A DNA stretch of 64,000 bases from CALODP01 sp942492055 (lineage in GTDB: Bacteria > Bacteroidota > Ignavibacteria > Ignavibacteriales > Melioribacteraceae), in NCBI GenBank assembly GCA_942492055.1, contig CALODP010000015.1, forward strand, positions 682,001-746,000. The letters run 5' to 3'. The notes below the pieces were generated by a model that saw only the letters and a list, made by a program, of their open reading frames with translations, did no database searches and was not told where the DNA came from. The number at the start of each line of letters is the position of its first letter. The first letter of the stretch is position 1. Shown here piece after piece: positions 9,495 through 18,797 of the stretch. Made by a program: the position numbers and the translations under genes.

Positions 9495-10037
9495 ATGGTA
9501 AAGTTTATTCTCCTGATTGCTCTGTTCTTTTTGTCTTCTTATTTGTGTTTTGCTCAAGATAATGTAATAGTTGCTAAGACAGGAGATTGGGTTCAAATTG
9601 CTGTCCCGGCATCGGCATATCTTACAACATTCTTAAGAGACGATTCGGATGGTGGAAATCAATTTTTAGGATCCTTTGTGGCCAATCTATGTGTAGTATA
9701 CGCCTTAAAGTTCGCGATTAATAAACCAAGGCCTGAAGGCAAAGACGGAATGGCTTTCCCTTCCGGGCATACGGCTGCGGCTTTTCACGGAGCTACTTTT
9801 CTCGCGCGGAGATACGGATATAAATACGGAATCCCTGCTTTTGTGGCAGCAGCTTTTGTCGGGATGTCGCGACTCAAAGGTTTTGCAAACAGGCATGACG
9901 GATATGACGTTGCGGGAGGGGCAGCAGTTGGAATTTTAATGGGTATCCTTACAACTGAGCCTTTTGACGGAGGAGTTGTTTCCGGATATGTCGGTAGAAA
10001 TAACAGTTTTGGAATTAATTTAAGTATGTCGTTATGA
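9495..10037 (+). CDS. PAP2-family lipid phosphatase, short form
   Basis: Length is 180 aa. An N-terminal signal peptide or membrane segment (residues 1-20, ending LCFAQ) precedes a compact PAP2 fold. All three catalytic motifs are visible: KPRPEGKDG, the FPSGHTAA block, and SRLKGFANRHDGYDVAGG (general-base His and Asp). Members dephosphorylate lipid phosphates such as undecaprenyl pyrophosphate or phosphatidate at the envelope; the substrate here is not identifiable. The stop overlaps the next start (ATGA), implying translational coupling with a second PAP2 protein. Confidence 0.85.
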   Translation: MVKFILLIALFFLSSYLCFAQDNVIVAKTGDWVQIAVPASAYLTTFLRDDSDGGNQFLGSFVANLCVVYALKFAINKPRPEGKDGMAFPSGHTAAAFHGATFLARRYGYKYGIPAFVAAAFVGMSRLKGFANRHDGYDVAGGAAVGILMGILTTEPFDGGVVSGYVGRNNSFGINLSMSL

Positions 10038-10987
10038 AAAGGATTTTGATAATACTATTTGTTATGATGGCTACTGAGCTGATTATGGCTCAAGGTCAGG
10101 TCTTTAAAGTCGGTGAAGAAGAATACGTTTACGATAAACCTAACGTATTCGAATTTTTAACCAAAGCACCCGGGCATTTTCTTAAATTCGGGGAAGAGGC
10201 ATTTACACAAAAATATACGAAAGCGAATCTGGCTATTGTCGCCTCATCAGCCTTCTTAATTGCCTACGACCAACCTATTTATGATCAATGCGCCGAATGG
10301 GGGCGAAAATGGGGAATAGGAAACGGAGACGAGACAAAAGCCTTTCTTACTATCGGAGATTATCCTCTCTTCAGAGGTCCAACTGATTGGGGATCTGCGA
10401 TGTATTTTATCGGGGACGGATGGACGCATCTTACTTTTTCTCTCTCTTTCCTTACGGCCGGTTTGATAAATGATGATAACAGAGCATTGCAAACTGCATC
10501 CCAAATAGCTCAGGGAATGGTTGTTGTCGGTACGGCAACCCAATTTCTTAAGCATATTACGGGAAGAGAGACTCCTTCAAGAGCTACGAAGGACGGAGGA
10601 AAATGGAGATTCTTTCCTGATCAAAAGGATTACCATAAACATGTTCCGAAATATGACGCTTTCCCTTCCGGGCACTTAGCAACAGCGACAATGACTCTAA
10701 CTGTTATCGCTATGAACTATGAAGAATACAAGTGGATAAGGCCGGTTGGGTACGGTTTATTAACTTTGCTCAGCTTCCAGATGATAAACAACGGTGTTCA
10801 CTGGGCGGGGGATTATCCTTTGGCTATCGGTATGGGATATCTGTTCGGAAAGACAATTGTCGATTCCGGAAGAAGGAAAGTTTCCAACGAATACAGTGAC
10901 GGTAATAAGAGAAAAACTGCCTTAAATGTTATGCCTATAATGACCGGTGACGGTACCTACGGTTTTAGTATGAGCTATTCCTTTTAG
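10034..10987 (+). CDS. PAP2-family phosphatase, longer form
   Basis: Length is 317 aa with an N-terminal signal peptide (about residues 1-19). PAP2 motifs: KHITGRETPSR, then after an insertion FPSGHLATATMT, then GVHWAGDYPLAIGMGY with the catalytic His and Asp. The C-terminus ends in a strand-like YGFSMSYSF, echoing the NSFGINLSMSL end of the upstream gene. Such endings suggest a transmembrane strand or outer-membrane insertion after the PAP2 core, though this is inference. It overlaps the preceding PAP2 gene by 4 bp. The two probably act together on lipid or LPS phosphates. Confidence 0.85.
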   Translation: MKRILIILFVMMATELIMAQGQVFKVGEEEYVYDKPNVFEFLTKAPGHFLKFGEEAFTQKYTKANLAIVASSAFLIAYDQPIYDQCAEWGRKWGIGNGDETKAFLTIGDYPLFRGPTDWGSAMYFIGDGWTHLTFSLSFLTAGLINDDNRALQTASQIAQGMVVVGTATQFLKHITGRETPSRATKDGGKWRFFPDQKDYHKHVPKYDAFPSGHLATATMTLTVIAMNYEEYKWIRPVGYGLLTLLSFQMINNGVHWAGDYPLAIGMGYLFGKTIVDSGRRKVSNEYSDGNKRKTALNVMPIMTGDGTYGFSMSYSF

Positions 10988-11077
10988 GAATAGCTTTCTT
11001 TTTATTGATCCGACCATAAAATAATCATATCTTGTTTTATCCTGTCGCAAAATTGTTAATCTCATTAGGAGGGAATA

Positions 11078-11224
11078 ATGAAACTTAACATGCTAGGCTT
11101 TCTCGGATTTCTCGGTCTATTAGGTTTTCTCGGATCCGCTCTGAATTTCCCGGCAATGTACGGAATGTTTGCGTTGTTTGCCCTTTTCGGGTTGTTCGGA
11201 TATAAGGGGGATAGAGGAAAGTAA
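11078..11224 (+). CDS. Small glycine/leucine/phenylalanine-rich membrane protein
   Basis: A 48-codon gene with an excellent ribosome-binding site (aggaggg, 11068-11073) before ATG 11078. The protein consists of short LGFLG-type repeats, an NFPAMYG turn, then a second FALFALFGLFGY segment and a basic tail. This predicts a helical hairpin in the inner membrane. The repeated LGFLGFLG pattern resembles the start of DUF3796-type small membrane proteins, but the assignment is tentative. It is followed at once by a bidirectional terminator, so it is a self-contained transcription unit or the last gene after the PAP2 pair. Confidence 0.7.
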   Translation: MKLNMLGFLGFLGLLGFLGSALNFPAMYGMFALFALFGLFGYKGDRGK

Positions 11225-11242
11225 CTGTACTCTTTAAAACGA

Positions 11243-11360
<118 letters not shown>

Positions 11361-11398
11361 GTGGAGAATTAGCTGATTTTCTCAGTAATTCGAGACCA

Positions 11399-11429
11399 CA
11401 AATATATAAATATTTTTCTTCTTACCAAA
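11399..11429 (-). promoter_or_regulatory. Bacteroidota-type primary promoter for tRNA-Ser
   Basis: On the minus strand TTTG (11429-11426) is followed by a 19-nt spacer and TATATTTG (11406-11399). This matches exactly the TTTG/N19/TAnnTTTG consensus known for the primary sigma factor of Bacteroidota. The -7 box ends 38 nt before the mature tRNA 5' end. It is the clearest promoter in the window and supports the taxonomic call. Confidence 0.75.
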
Positions 11430-11455
11430 CAAAAAATTAAAATACTTAGATGTTT

Positions 11456-12284
11456 TTATTTTTTCTTTTTTAACGCTTTTGATAATTCGCAAATTAGTTC
11501 ATTTTTGTAGCGCTCCGACTGCTCAAAGATAGAGTCGGATTTGTTGAACTCAACAACTCTAACCCCTTTGATATCAGTACTAATTGTGATAGTGGGCTTA
11601 CTTCGTTTTAATTTTTCGGTTAGAATTGAGTGTTGCATTATTTGAAACGAAGAGAACAAAATATCAAGTGAGCTCGGATGTTCTTCTCCCTTGGTTTGCT
11701 TTGCCGAGACATCAACCGCTACAACAATATCACATTTATCTTCTATTATGTCATAGGGTAACGGATTTACCATTCCGCCATCCATATATAAATTCTGTCC
11801 AACCACAATGGGGACAAGTAATCCCGGGAGAGCATAGCTTGCGCGAATTGCGGTATATAAATCGCCACGTGTAAAGACTTTTTGCTTTTTCGTCCAATAC
11901 TCCGTAGCTACAATGTAGAGAGGAATTTGCAATTCTGAAAATTTATTTACCACCAGCTTTTCTTTAAGGTACTGAATGAATTTTTCCCCTTTTATTATTC
12001 CACCCGGTGCCCTAGAGGGATCCAATAAATCAAGCATCTTAATAATATCCGATTTCTTGAAAAAATCCCATGCCGAGCCATTTTTCCCGGAAAGCAATTC
12101 ATCAACCGCTATGTACATATCTTTTGAAGTTAATCCGGCGGAATATGCTGCGCCGACAATTGCTCCCATGCTGGAGCCCGCAATGGCAGAAGGTTTGATT
12201 CCAACTTCCTCGAAAGCTTCAATTATTTTTATATGAGCCAAGCCTCTCGCGCCACCGGCGCCAAGAGCTAATCCTACTTTCATT
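11456..12284 (-). CDS. Patatin-like phospholipase (RssA-type)
   Basis: Length is 275 aa from ATG 12284, preceded by GGAG at suitable spacing; an upstream TTG at 12298 would add five residues. The patatin Ser-Asp dyad is complete: oxyanion loop GAGGARG (8-14), nucleophile elbow GSSMG (Ser38) and a DGG motif (Asp168). There is no signal peptide. The protein is single-domain and cytoplasmic or peripheral, and hydrolyses acyl esters of phospholipids or related lipids; the substrate is unknown. It is last in a minus-strand series after citF, with a 66-bp gap containing a hairpin, so it may be separately transcribed. Confidence 0.88.
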
Positions 12285-12364
12285 TCTCTCCGAAACAATA
12301 ATAAAAAACCGTATAAGGAAAGTTCCTTATACGGCCGGTAATAATCAACTCTTAATATCTTTTT

Positions 12365-13921
12365 TTATTTCTTCACTTTGTAAACCGAATCAAGGAGTGT
12401 TCCGTCAACCCATTTGATAACAGCAACAACTTTCTCCTTATCTATCTTAGGCTTGGCCGGTGCACCGCCACACAACTCGTTCACTTCGTCGCGCAACTGT
12501 TCGATTGTTTTCACAGGGAGTGAGGACTTTTTCATAACCTTAATTAAGTCTTTTCGTTTAGGATTAATGGCTATACCGCGTTCGGTAATAATAACATCTA
12601 CTAATTCTCCCGGACCGCAGAGTGTTGTAACTTCATCCACAATTACAGGAATTCTGTCCCTGAAAGTAGGAATGGCGAGAATAGTACATTTGGAAAAGAG
12701 ACAATTTTGCCATCCGCCAATTCCATGGAGGAGGTAGCCGTCGGAATGTGAGGCAACGTTCGCGTTGAAATTAGTATCTACTTCAGTCGCTCCCAAAACA
12801 ACCGCGTCCACCATCGAGGCGAAATTCCCTTTGCCGTGATAATTATAACTGGTGAAAGGACTGGTATTTACATGACCGGGATTTTCTCTCATTGAACGGA
12901 CACCTTCCAGATCGAATGTTTGTCCGTCGAGAATATAATCGGTCAATCCTTCCTCAAGCATTTCAACCAAATATTTGGTACTTCCGCCTCTTATGAAACG
13001 GGCTTTAATCCCTTTTTCTATCATCTTTTCTTTCAGAAAGAGAGCAAAGGCAAGATTTGTTCCGCCGGCACCGGCTTGTAGTGAGAAACCGTCTCGTAAG
13101 ATGCCCGAATCTTCCATAAACCGGGCGATATATTCGGCAATGAGTAATCTGTCGGGACTTTTGGTTACTTGAGTTGTGCCTGAAACAATTTTCGACGGAT
13201 CCCCTAAATAATCGATTTCAACAACGGTATCTACATTGTTACCCTGTATTTGCCACGGTACGCATGGAAAAGGAACCAGATTATCGGTAACAACAATTAC
13301 ATTGTCGGCATATTCGGAATCGGCCAAAGCAAAGCCTAGCAAACCGCAAGCTGTAGGGCCGCGGTCTCCCGTAGCGTTCCCAAAGGGATCAGCGGTCGGT
13401 GCAGCTATAACCGCGATATCAATATGAACATCTCCGTCCTGTACGGCCTGATATCTTCCCCCATGAGAGCGTAAGATTCCGGTTCCTTTCATGTTCCCTT
13501 CGGTAGTGAAGCGGCCTAAGGGTCCGTTCATACTTCCTTCTATATGGTGGATAGTTCCGTCTTTAAGATATTTAATCAAATGCTCGTGGCAGGGAAATGA
13601 GGCGCTGGGGAACCAACGAATATCCTTAACTCCCATCTTTTTAATAGTATCGAAAAGCATATTGGTAAGAACATCACCGTTGCGAAGATGATGATGGGTA
13701 GAGATAGTCATTCCATCTTTTAGGCCGGCTTTCTTTAGGGCTTCCCGCAAATTTTTCGCTAATTTGTTGCCATCGGCCGGATAATCGGCGCATGATCTTA
13801 TCGGCGGCTTGGCTTTATTTCCGGCAGGGTGATATTTACCTATTCCCATAAATGGAATTTCTTTCTTTCCGTTAACTTCATCCGGAACCATTCTTCCGGC
13901 GGCGTTTTTTATCATTTTCAT
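12365..13921 (-). CDS. citF: Citrate lyase alpha subunit (citrate:acetyl-ACP transferase)
   Basis: Length is 518 aa, normal for CitF. The opening (NAAGRMVPDEVNGKKEIPF) and an internal SHGGRYQAVQDG block with TADPFGNATG are characteristic of the family. CitF transfers the acyl carrier thioester from acetyl to citrate, giving citryl-ACP, which CitE cleaves to oxaloacetate and acetyl-ACP. It sits 40 bp after the CitD-CitE fusion on the same strand, so the three catalytic activities are encoded by two genes. No citC, citX or citG for activation of the prosthetic group is seen in this window. A related substrate such as citramalate is possible. Confidence 0.9.
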   Translation of the reverse strand: MKMIKNAAGRMVPDEVNGKKEIPFMGIGKYHPAGNKAKPPIRSCADYPADGNKLAKNLREALKKAGLKDGMTISTHHHLRNGDVLTNMLFDTIKKMGVKDIRWFPSASFPCHEHLIKYLKDGTIHHIEGSMNGPLGRFTTEGNMKGTGILRSHGGRYQAVQDGDVHIDIAVIAAPTADPFGNATGDRGPTACGLLGFALADSEYADNVIVVTDNLVPFPCVPWQIQGNNVDTVVEIDYLGDPSKIVSGTTQVTKSPDRLLIAEYIARFMEDSGILRDGFSLQAGAGGTNLAFALFLKEKMIEKGIKARFIRGGSTKYLVEMLEEGLTDYILDGQTFDLEGVRSMRENPGHVNTSPFTSYNYHGKGNFASMVDAVVLGATEVDTNFNANVASHSDGYLLHGIGGWQNCLFSKCTILAIPTFRDRIPVIVDEVTTLCGPGELVDVIITERGIAINPKRKDLIKVMKKSSLPVKTIEQLRDEVNELCGGAPAKPKIDKEKVVAVIKWVDGTLLDSVYKVKK

Positions 13922-13961
13922 AATTATTCTCGGATATTATTGTGAAACTAAGCAGTTAATA

Positions 13962-15188
13962 TTATTGAGCTTCTTCTCGCCAATTATTCTTAATAAGATT
14001 ATTAATAAGGGCTAGATGAATTACCCTTTGAGCTCTTTTAACAACCGGAGCGTCAATCATTTTGCTACCGAGGGAAACAACCCCGATACCTTTCGATTTG
14101 GCTTCCTCGAAAGCGATTACAATTTTCTTCGCTTTTTCGATCTCCTTTTCGGTCGGAGCGAATGCCTCATTAACTACTTTTATCTGGCGGGGATGAATAC
14201 ACCCCTTTCCTTCGAATCCCATCCCTTTGGCTTCAATTACAGATTCCCGAAGCCCTTCCATATCATTAACATCCGAAAAAACGGTGTCGATAGCCTGAAT
14301 ACCCGCAGCCTTGGCAGCGTTTACCAAAACCGAGCGAGCGTAAAAACTTTCCTTCCCTTCGTTTGTCCTTTCAGCCCCGATATCCGCTGTGTAATCTTCC
14401 AATCCGATAGCCAGGGAACAGTTATTTTCCGAAGCCGAGGCGATTTCGTATGCGTTAATTACTCCCAGCGCGCTCTCGATTATTGGCATATAGAATATAT
14501 TTCCTCGCAAGCCATGCTCTTTTTTCAATCGGGCAACTTCTTCGTCAACAAGGTGTATTTGTTCCGCCGATTCGCACTTTGGTATTAATAGAACATGAAC
14601 GTTATGAGGAACCAAATATTTAAGATCGTCGAGCCCTTTTGGCAATTGATTAATACGAACCATTCTTTCCGCGCCGTAAAAGTCAATTGATCTCAAAGAA
14701 TTCCTAACGATATATCTCGCGGCCTCTTTTTCGGTCGGAGCCACACTATCTTCCAAGTCCAGAATCACACCGTCGGGAGTATGTAATCCGGCATTTGGAT
14801 AGAACTTAGGCTCATTGCCGGGAAGATATAAACGGCTTCTGCGTAATCTTTCCTTAGTGGTTTTGTATTTGTTCTTCGGATTAAATTCCGGGAGATATTC
14901 TTTTTCCGTTTCCGGTAATAATTTTTTTACGGCAAGCTCGAAACGAGCCGCGATAGTGGGAGGGAGCGCTCCATAATCCTCGAAATATAGGGAGGCGTGA
15001 TTAATTCCGAAAAATTTGCACATCTTTTTCAGTTCGGCGCGAATCGAATCGCCATACATAATTTCTACTTTACTTTTCAATTGAAGTTTGATTCCGCCGG
15101 AATCTTTGAGGGTGATCTCAACATAGCAATCGGATCTCACCTTACTTCCTCGTTTGCCGGCAGAAGCAGTATTAGTGACCGCGTTCAT
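13962..15188 (-). CDS. citE: Fused citrate lyase acyl carrier protein (CitD) and beta subunit (CitE)
   Basis: Length is 408 aa. Residues 1-95 resemble CitD: a Ser/Gly-rich N-terminus with the SDCYVEI strand, where the prosthetic-group serine is expected near residues 15-19, then the acyl-carrier core ending FEDYGALPPTIAARFE. After a basic linker, residues 115-400 are CitE of the HpcH/HpaI aldolase family: LYLPGNEPKFY (120-130), the Mg-binding LDLEDSV (143-149), GLEDYTADIG, and GKGCIHPRQI. CitD and CitE are usually separate genes of about 95 and 290 aa, so this is a natural fusion tethering carrier and lyase. Lies between the PrpD-like gene and citF. Confidence 0.85.
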   Translation of the reverse strand: MNAVTNTASAGKRGSKVRSDCYVEITLKDSGGIKLQLKSKVEIMYGDSIRAELKKMCKFFGINHASLYFEDYGALPPTIAARFELAVKKLLPETEKEYLPEFNPKNKYKTTKERLRRSRLYLPGNEPKFYPNAGLHTPDGVILDLEDSVAPTEKEAARYIVRNSLRSIDFYGAERMVRINQLPKGLDDLKYLVPHNVHVLLIPKCESAEQIHLVDEEVARLKKEHGLRGNIFYMPIIESALGVINAYEIASASENNCSLAIGLEDYTADIGAERTNEGKESFYARSVLVNAAKAAGIQAIDTVFSDVNDMEGLRESVIEAKGMGFEGKGCIHPRQIKVVNEAFAPTEKEIEKAKKIVIAFEEAKSKGIGVVSLGSKMIDAPVVKRAQRVIHLALINNLIKNNWREEAQ

Positions 15189-15308
15189 GATAAAACCTAT
15201 TATTTTTATTTGACAACCGTAAATAAGAATCGGAGCCTATCAGTTTCGCCATATCCGATAGTATCGATCTGAAAGAACTATTAAGATAGCTCCGAATAAT
15301 TTTATAAC

Positions 15309-16751
15309 TCAGATAGTTAGTTTTCGCATGAAGTCTCTTGCCGAATATTCCTCACAAGAGAAGATCATATCTTTTATTTCGTTTTGTCTTTTGTCGCTCA
15401 ACAATCCCGCCGATAGGGAGTTGAACTTAGCTTCGAGGTCTTTAATAGTCATAGGTTCGCGCGGATCCCCTTTCGGGAATTCCAAATATTCTTCAAACTC
15501 TCTTCCGTCCGTGGTTATAATCTTTACCCGCGACGGTTGTTTCTCAGGAAACATCTTTTCAAATTCTTCCGAGGCTTCTCCTTCTATTTTATCTATCACT
15601 TCCCAAATCCCCGGATCTTTAAGTTTTTCTTCGGAAAATGATTCAGTTGTTATTTGATGATCTACAAGAGCCACGGCTATGCAATAAGGGAGGGAATGAT
15701 CCGCAGTCTCTCTGGTCTCCGGTCTGTATTTCATGGGATCAAAGAGAATATCGCACGCGCGGGCAATTGTGGTAACAATTACTTTTTCTATTTCTTTATA
15801 GCTGATTTCGTTTTTGGTTACGACCTTCAACACGGCCGAGAGATGAGTATGAGTTAACGCTTCGGTAGGAAATGCTTTCATACTGCATTCCATTATCTTA
15901 AAACTTTTCCCGAGGTTTCCCGTTAGAGCTTCAAGATCCCAGCTCCAACCCTTTTGGTGGGTGGTTCCGTCTCTTCCCGGAAGAGAAACGGGAGCTGTTT
16001 TTCCTGCTTTCGGATCCCAACCGAGGAAAGTGTCCATGAAGCCTTCCTTTCCTTCGAACACCGCTTCTGTTCCGGAATATCCTTTGCGAGCCATCAAAGC
16101 TGCTAATACTCCCGATTGTACAGCCATCGGATCAACCGTATTCTTCATCATTGTTAATTTTCCGGCGGTAGGGCAGCCGATTGTATGATTATGGGAACCG
16201 CTGATGCCGATAGCGTTCACCATTTGATCGACGTTAAGGTTGAGTATTTTTCCCGCTACGATAGGAGAAACAAATTGCGTAAGGGTTGCGTGATGCCATT
16301 TCCGTTCTCTTATTCCCGGCTTGGCGAATAAACAGAGACGTTGTTCGAATTCATAGGCCAGAACTATGGCAACTATTACATCTTTCATCGAAGCGTTTGT
16401 AGATTCGGCCAACGAAAGAGCCGCCGGAATAATATCGGAAGGATGGGAAGGATCTTCCTGCCAGTAAATATCATTGAAATCCAAGGCTCTGATCATAAGG
16501 GAGTTTACCAAAGTAGCGTTCACGGCGGGTATTTTCTTCCCGAAGCCGATAATTGTAGATTCTTCCGCTCCTTCCATCTCTTCGTAAATTTCACGAAGGA
16601 TATTAACGTCTTTCGTATGGTATCCGCCGAAAGCGCAGCCTATCGAATCGTAAAGAAATCTCTTTACTTCGAAAATAACTTCCCGTGGCAGATCTTCATA
16701 TTTAAGACCGACAGCGTATTCCGAGATTGTTCTTGAAATCGTATTTCCCAT
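15309..16751 (-). CDS. MmgE/PrpD family protein (2-methylcitrate dehydratase-like)
   Basis: Length is 480 aa. The family opening (ISEYAVGLKYEDLPREVIFE, then VKRFLYDSIGCAFGG), the ALDFNDIYWQEDPSHPSDIIPAAL block, and the GISGSHNHTIGCPTAGKLTMMKN block match MmgE/PrpD proteins. These are cofactor-free hydro-lyases or decarboxylases acting on tricarboxylic acids (2-methylcitrate, citrate, cis-aconitate). It is first in the minus-strand series, 120 bp ahead of the CitD-CitE fusion. Inference: it supplies or removes the hydroxy-tricarboxylate or citramalate-type substrate of the adjacent lyase. No prpB or prpC lies nearby, so a standard methylcitrate cycle is not encoded here. Confidence 0.82.
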   Translation of the reverse strand: MGNTISRTISEYAVGLKYEDLPREVIFEVKRFLYDSIGCAFGGYHTKDVNILREIYEEMEGAEESTIIGFGKKIPAVNATLVNSLMIRALDFNDIYWQEDPSHPSDIIPAALSLAESTNASMKDVIVAIVLAYEFEQRLCLFAKPGIRERKWHHATLTQFVSPIVAGKILNLNVDQMVNAIGISGSHNHTIGCPTAGKLTMMKNTVDPMAVQSGVLAALMARKGYSGTEAVFEGKEGFMDTFLGWDPKAGKTAPVSLPGRDGTTHQKGWSWDLEALTGNLGKSFKIMECSMKAFPTEALTHTHLSAVLKVVTKNEISYKEIEKVIVTTIARACDILFDPMKYRPETRETADHSLPYCIAVALVDHQITTESFSEEKLKDPGIWEVIDKIEGEASEEFEKMFPEKQPSRVKIITTDGREFEEYLEFPKGDPREPMTIKDLEAKFNSLSAGLLSDKRQNEIKDMIFSCEEYSARDFMRKLTI

Positions 16752-17222
16752 AAAACGATACTCCTTCTTGTTAGGATATTCTTTTATAAGGGATTCTTTC
16801 GAATTAGGATCAATTCTCGTGCGTATCTTACAATTAGCGGATCAATGGAGAAATCCGGTTTCTGCTTTTCATCATCGCGAATCATTGCGGAAATCGTATC
16901 TGAAACTGGGCATAATAACAAGTTCGAAATCAGGAGTTAATTTACTCACTTTTTAATTTCTTTTGCAACATTTTCCGAAGAAAGATCCCGTTTTCTTACT
17001 GATATTATTGAATTTTGTCGGGATTTGTATCTACCGAACCGGATTATACTGCTCCATTAATAATACTCTTTTTCGAAGTAGGCAGATGCTCTTCGATTTT
17101 ATCAAAGGAGAAAGAATATCATCTGTTGGGAAACCATTTCCGTTATTATTCGAACGATTTTCATATCTTTGCGAGTCAAATAAATTGAAAATTCCAAACT
17201 ATCCTAATATTCCGGGGATAAA
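16752..17222. other. Divergent intergenic region between prpD-like gene and site-2 protease
   Basis: About 470 bp. Short open frames here lack family signatures and ribosome-binding sites and are taken as noise. A candidate promoter for the plus-strand protease gene lies at 17164-17171. Nothing else is recognisable. Confidence 0.4.
17164..17171 (+). promoter_or_regulatory. Candidate Bacteroidota-type -7 box (TATCTTTG)
   Basis: Matches TAnnTTTG and lies 52 nt before the start of the site-2 protease gene. No clear -33 TTTG is present at 19-20 nt upstream, so support is partial. Confidence 0.4.
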
Positions 17223-18797
17223 ATGAGTGATCAGAAAGAATTTACATGCGCCCGTTGCAAGGAAAACAAGGTAGCCAAAGAGACAGATTGGAAAGAAATA
17301 TATCTTGAACCGAAAAGAGGCGCAAATATAAAAGAAGAAATAATATATGTATGCGATAAATGCGGAGCTGAAGTATGTTCCTCATGTAAGAAGAAATATA
17401 TAAAAACGAGTTCATGGGCGGGATGGGAAAAAGCTCTTTGCCCTGTATGCGGAGAAAGTTTTGCGCCCGATATTGAAGAGGTAATACGAAGAAACAGAGG
17501 GAAAAAGGGGGAAGATTCCGGAAAGGATACTTCAGCCGCGGAAGCTGGGGATAGAATTACCAGAAATTTCGCCAAAAGTGCCTCAAACGAGGAAATACTT
17601 CTGGAAATTGATATTATTGAGAATAACAAAAGCAACGGCAAAAAAGGGATACAGAATCTGGTACTGACTCTTCTCTTTTTTCTGTTGACCGGTATATTCT
17701 CTTTCGATATAAAAGGTCTTTTTATAATTACCGGAGTCCTTCTGGTGCATGAGCTGGGGCATTTGATAGCGATGAAAGCTTTCGGATATAAAAATTTACA
17801 AATGTTTTTTATCCCTCTTTTCGGAGCGGCGGTTTCAGGTGTTTCAAGGAGAATTTCCCCGGCAAAAGAGGGGATAGTTGCTTTGTCCGGTCCGCTTCCC
17901 GGTATTTTTCTCGGAATAATCTCTGTGATTATGGGATTGAAATCGAATAACAGTTTACTTATTGAAATAGGAGAAACAGCCCTATTTATTAATCTGTTTA
18001 ATATGATGCCGGTTCTTCCTTTCGACGGAGGAAGATTCGTAGAAATAATGATTACAAACCGTAATATTGTAGGGGAAATATTATTAAAAGCTGCCGGAGC
18101 TATATTGTTTATGTTCTTGATTCCCGAAGGGGGAATAGTAATGTTTGTTCCGGTTATTATTATTTTGGCCTCGATTAGCTTCGGTGTAAAGGAAGATAAG
18201 GTAGCCAAAGAGTTTCGGGGAAGGATTAAGGGGGATGAGGGGCAATTCCTTGATCTGGAGGAGGATATACAACACGATATTATAAATAGCGTAATAAGGA
18301 AATTTTCGAGAAGTATGAACGCCAAAAACGCCGCCACTTACGCTATTTCCATATTTAAGAGAACAAAGAAAAATAAAATAAAAGCCTCGGAAAGAGTATG
18401 GGCCGTATTGGTATATTTGATTCCGACACTTGTGGCAACGTTTCTATATTTAACCATCGGTGTTGCCTCCCATTCTTTTTTATGTGATAATAATAATTAC
18501 TTTATTTTCGATCGGGGGATGGATAGAACGGAAGCGGAGTATTTGGCGGCCGGTTTATCAAATACGGAAATCTTCAAAGATTACAAAGAAGGCAGATGTA
18601 GCGCCACAATGGAGGATGACAATAGTTTTCATCTCGATATTTCGGTGGATGAAAAGTTTTTCGAAAAAGAGAATGCGCAAGAAAGAAGTGAAACAATAGA
18701 TAAATATCTAGAAGTATTAATGAACGGAAAGAAAGTTAGTCTTACTATTTCTTCCTATAGTTTTTCGGAACCGCAGAGTATATCTACGGAAAAATGA
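17223..18797 (+). CDS. Zinc-ribbon site-2 protease family membrane metalloprotease (M50)
   Basis: Length is 524 aa. The N-terminal ~85 residues hold several CxxC pairs (Cys9/Cys12, then a CDKCGAEVCSSC cluster and CPVCG), forming a double zinc-ribbon or RING-like module in the cytoplasm. After a charged linker comes the membrane core: HELGH (His176, Glu177, His180) in one helix, and FDGGR (Asp268) as the third zinc ligand motif. Several further membrane helices and a soluble C-terminal domain (about 420-524) follow. M50 enzymes cut within membranes, often releasing sigma factors or regulators; no anti-sigma partner is adjacent. The combination of a zinc ribbon in front of a short M50 core is unusual. 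Confidence 0.85.
   Translation: MSDQKEFTCARCKENKVAKETDWKEIYLEPKRGANIKEEIIYVCDKCGAEVCSSCKKKYIKTSSWAGWEKALCPVCGESFAPDIEEVIRRNRGKKGEDSGKDTSAAEAGDRITRNFAKSASNEEILLEIDIIENNKSNGKKGIQNLVLTLLFFLLTGIFSFDIKGLFIITGVLLVHELGHLIAMKAFGYKNLQMFFIPLFGAAVSGVSRRISPAKEGIVALSGPLPGIFLGIISVIMGLKSNNSLLIEIGETALFINLFNMMPVLPFDGGRFVEIMITNRNIVGEILLKAAGAILFMFLIPEGGIVMFVPVIIILASISFGVKEDKVAKEFRGRIKGDEGQFLDLEEDIQHDIINSVIRKFSRSMNAKNAATYAISIFKRTKKNKIKASERVWAVLVYLIPTLVATFLYLTIGVASHSFLCDNNNYFIFDRGMDRTEAEYLAAGLSNTEIFKDYKEGRCSATMEDDNSFHLDISVDEKFFEKENAQERSETIDKYLEVLMNGKKVSLTISSYSFSEPQSISTEK

Noticed and set aside
16768..17226. Two short plus-strand open frames upstream of the site-2 protease
   Set aside because: They lie in the divergent promoter region and lack ribosome-binding sites and recognisable motifs.
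17231..18337. 368-aa open frame antisense to the site-2 protease
   Set aside because: Mirror frame of an AT-rich membrane-protein gene with no start signal; the plus-strand product has clear motifs.
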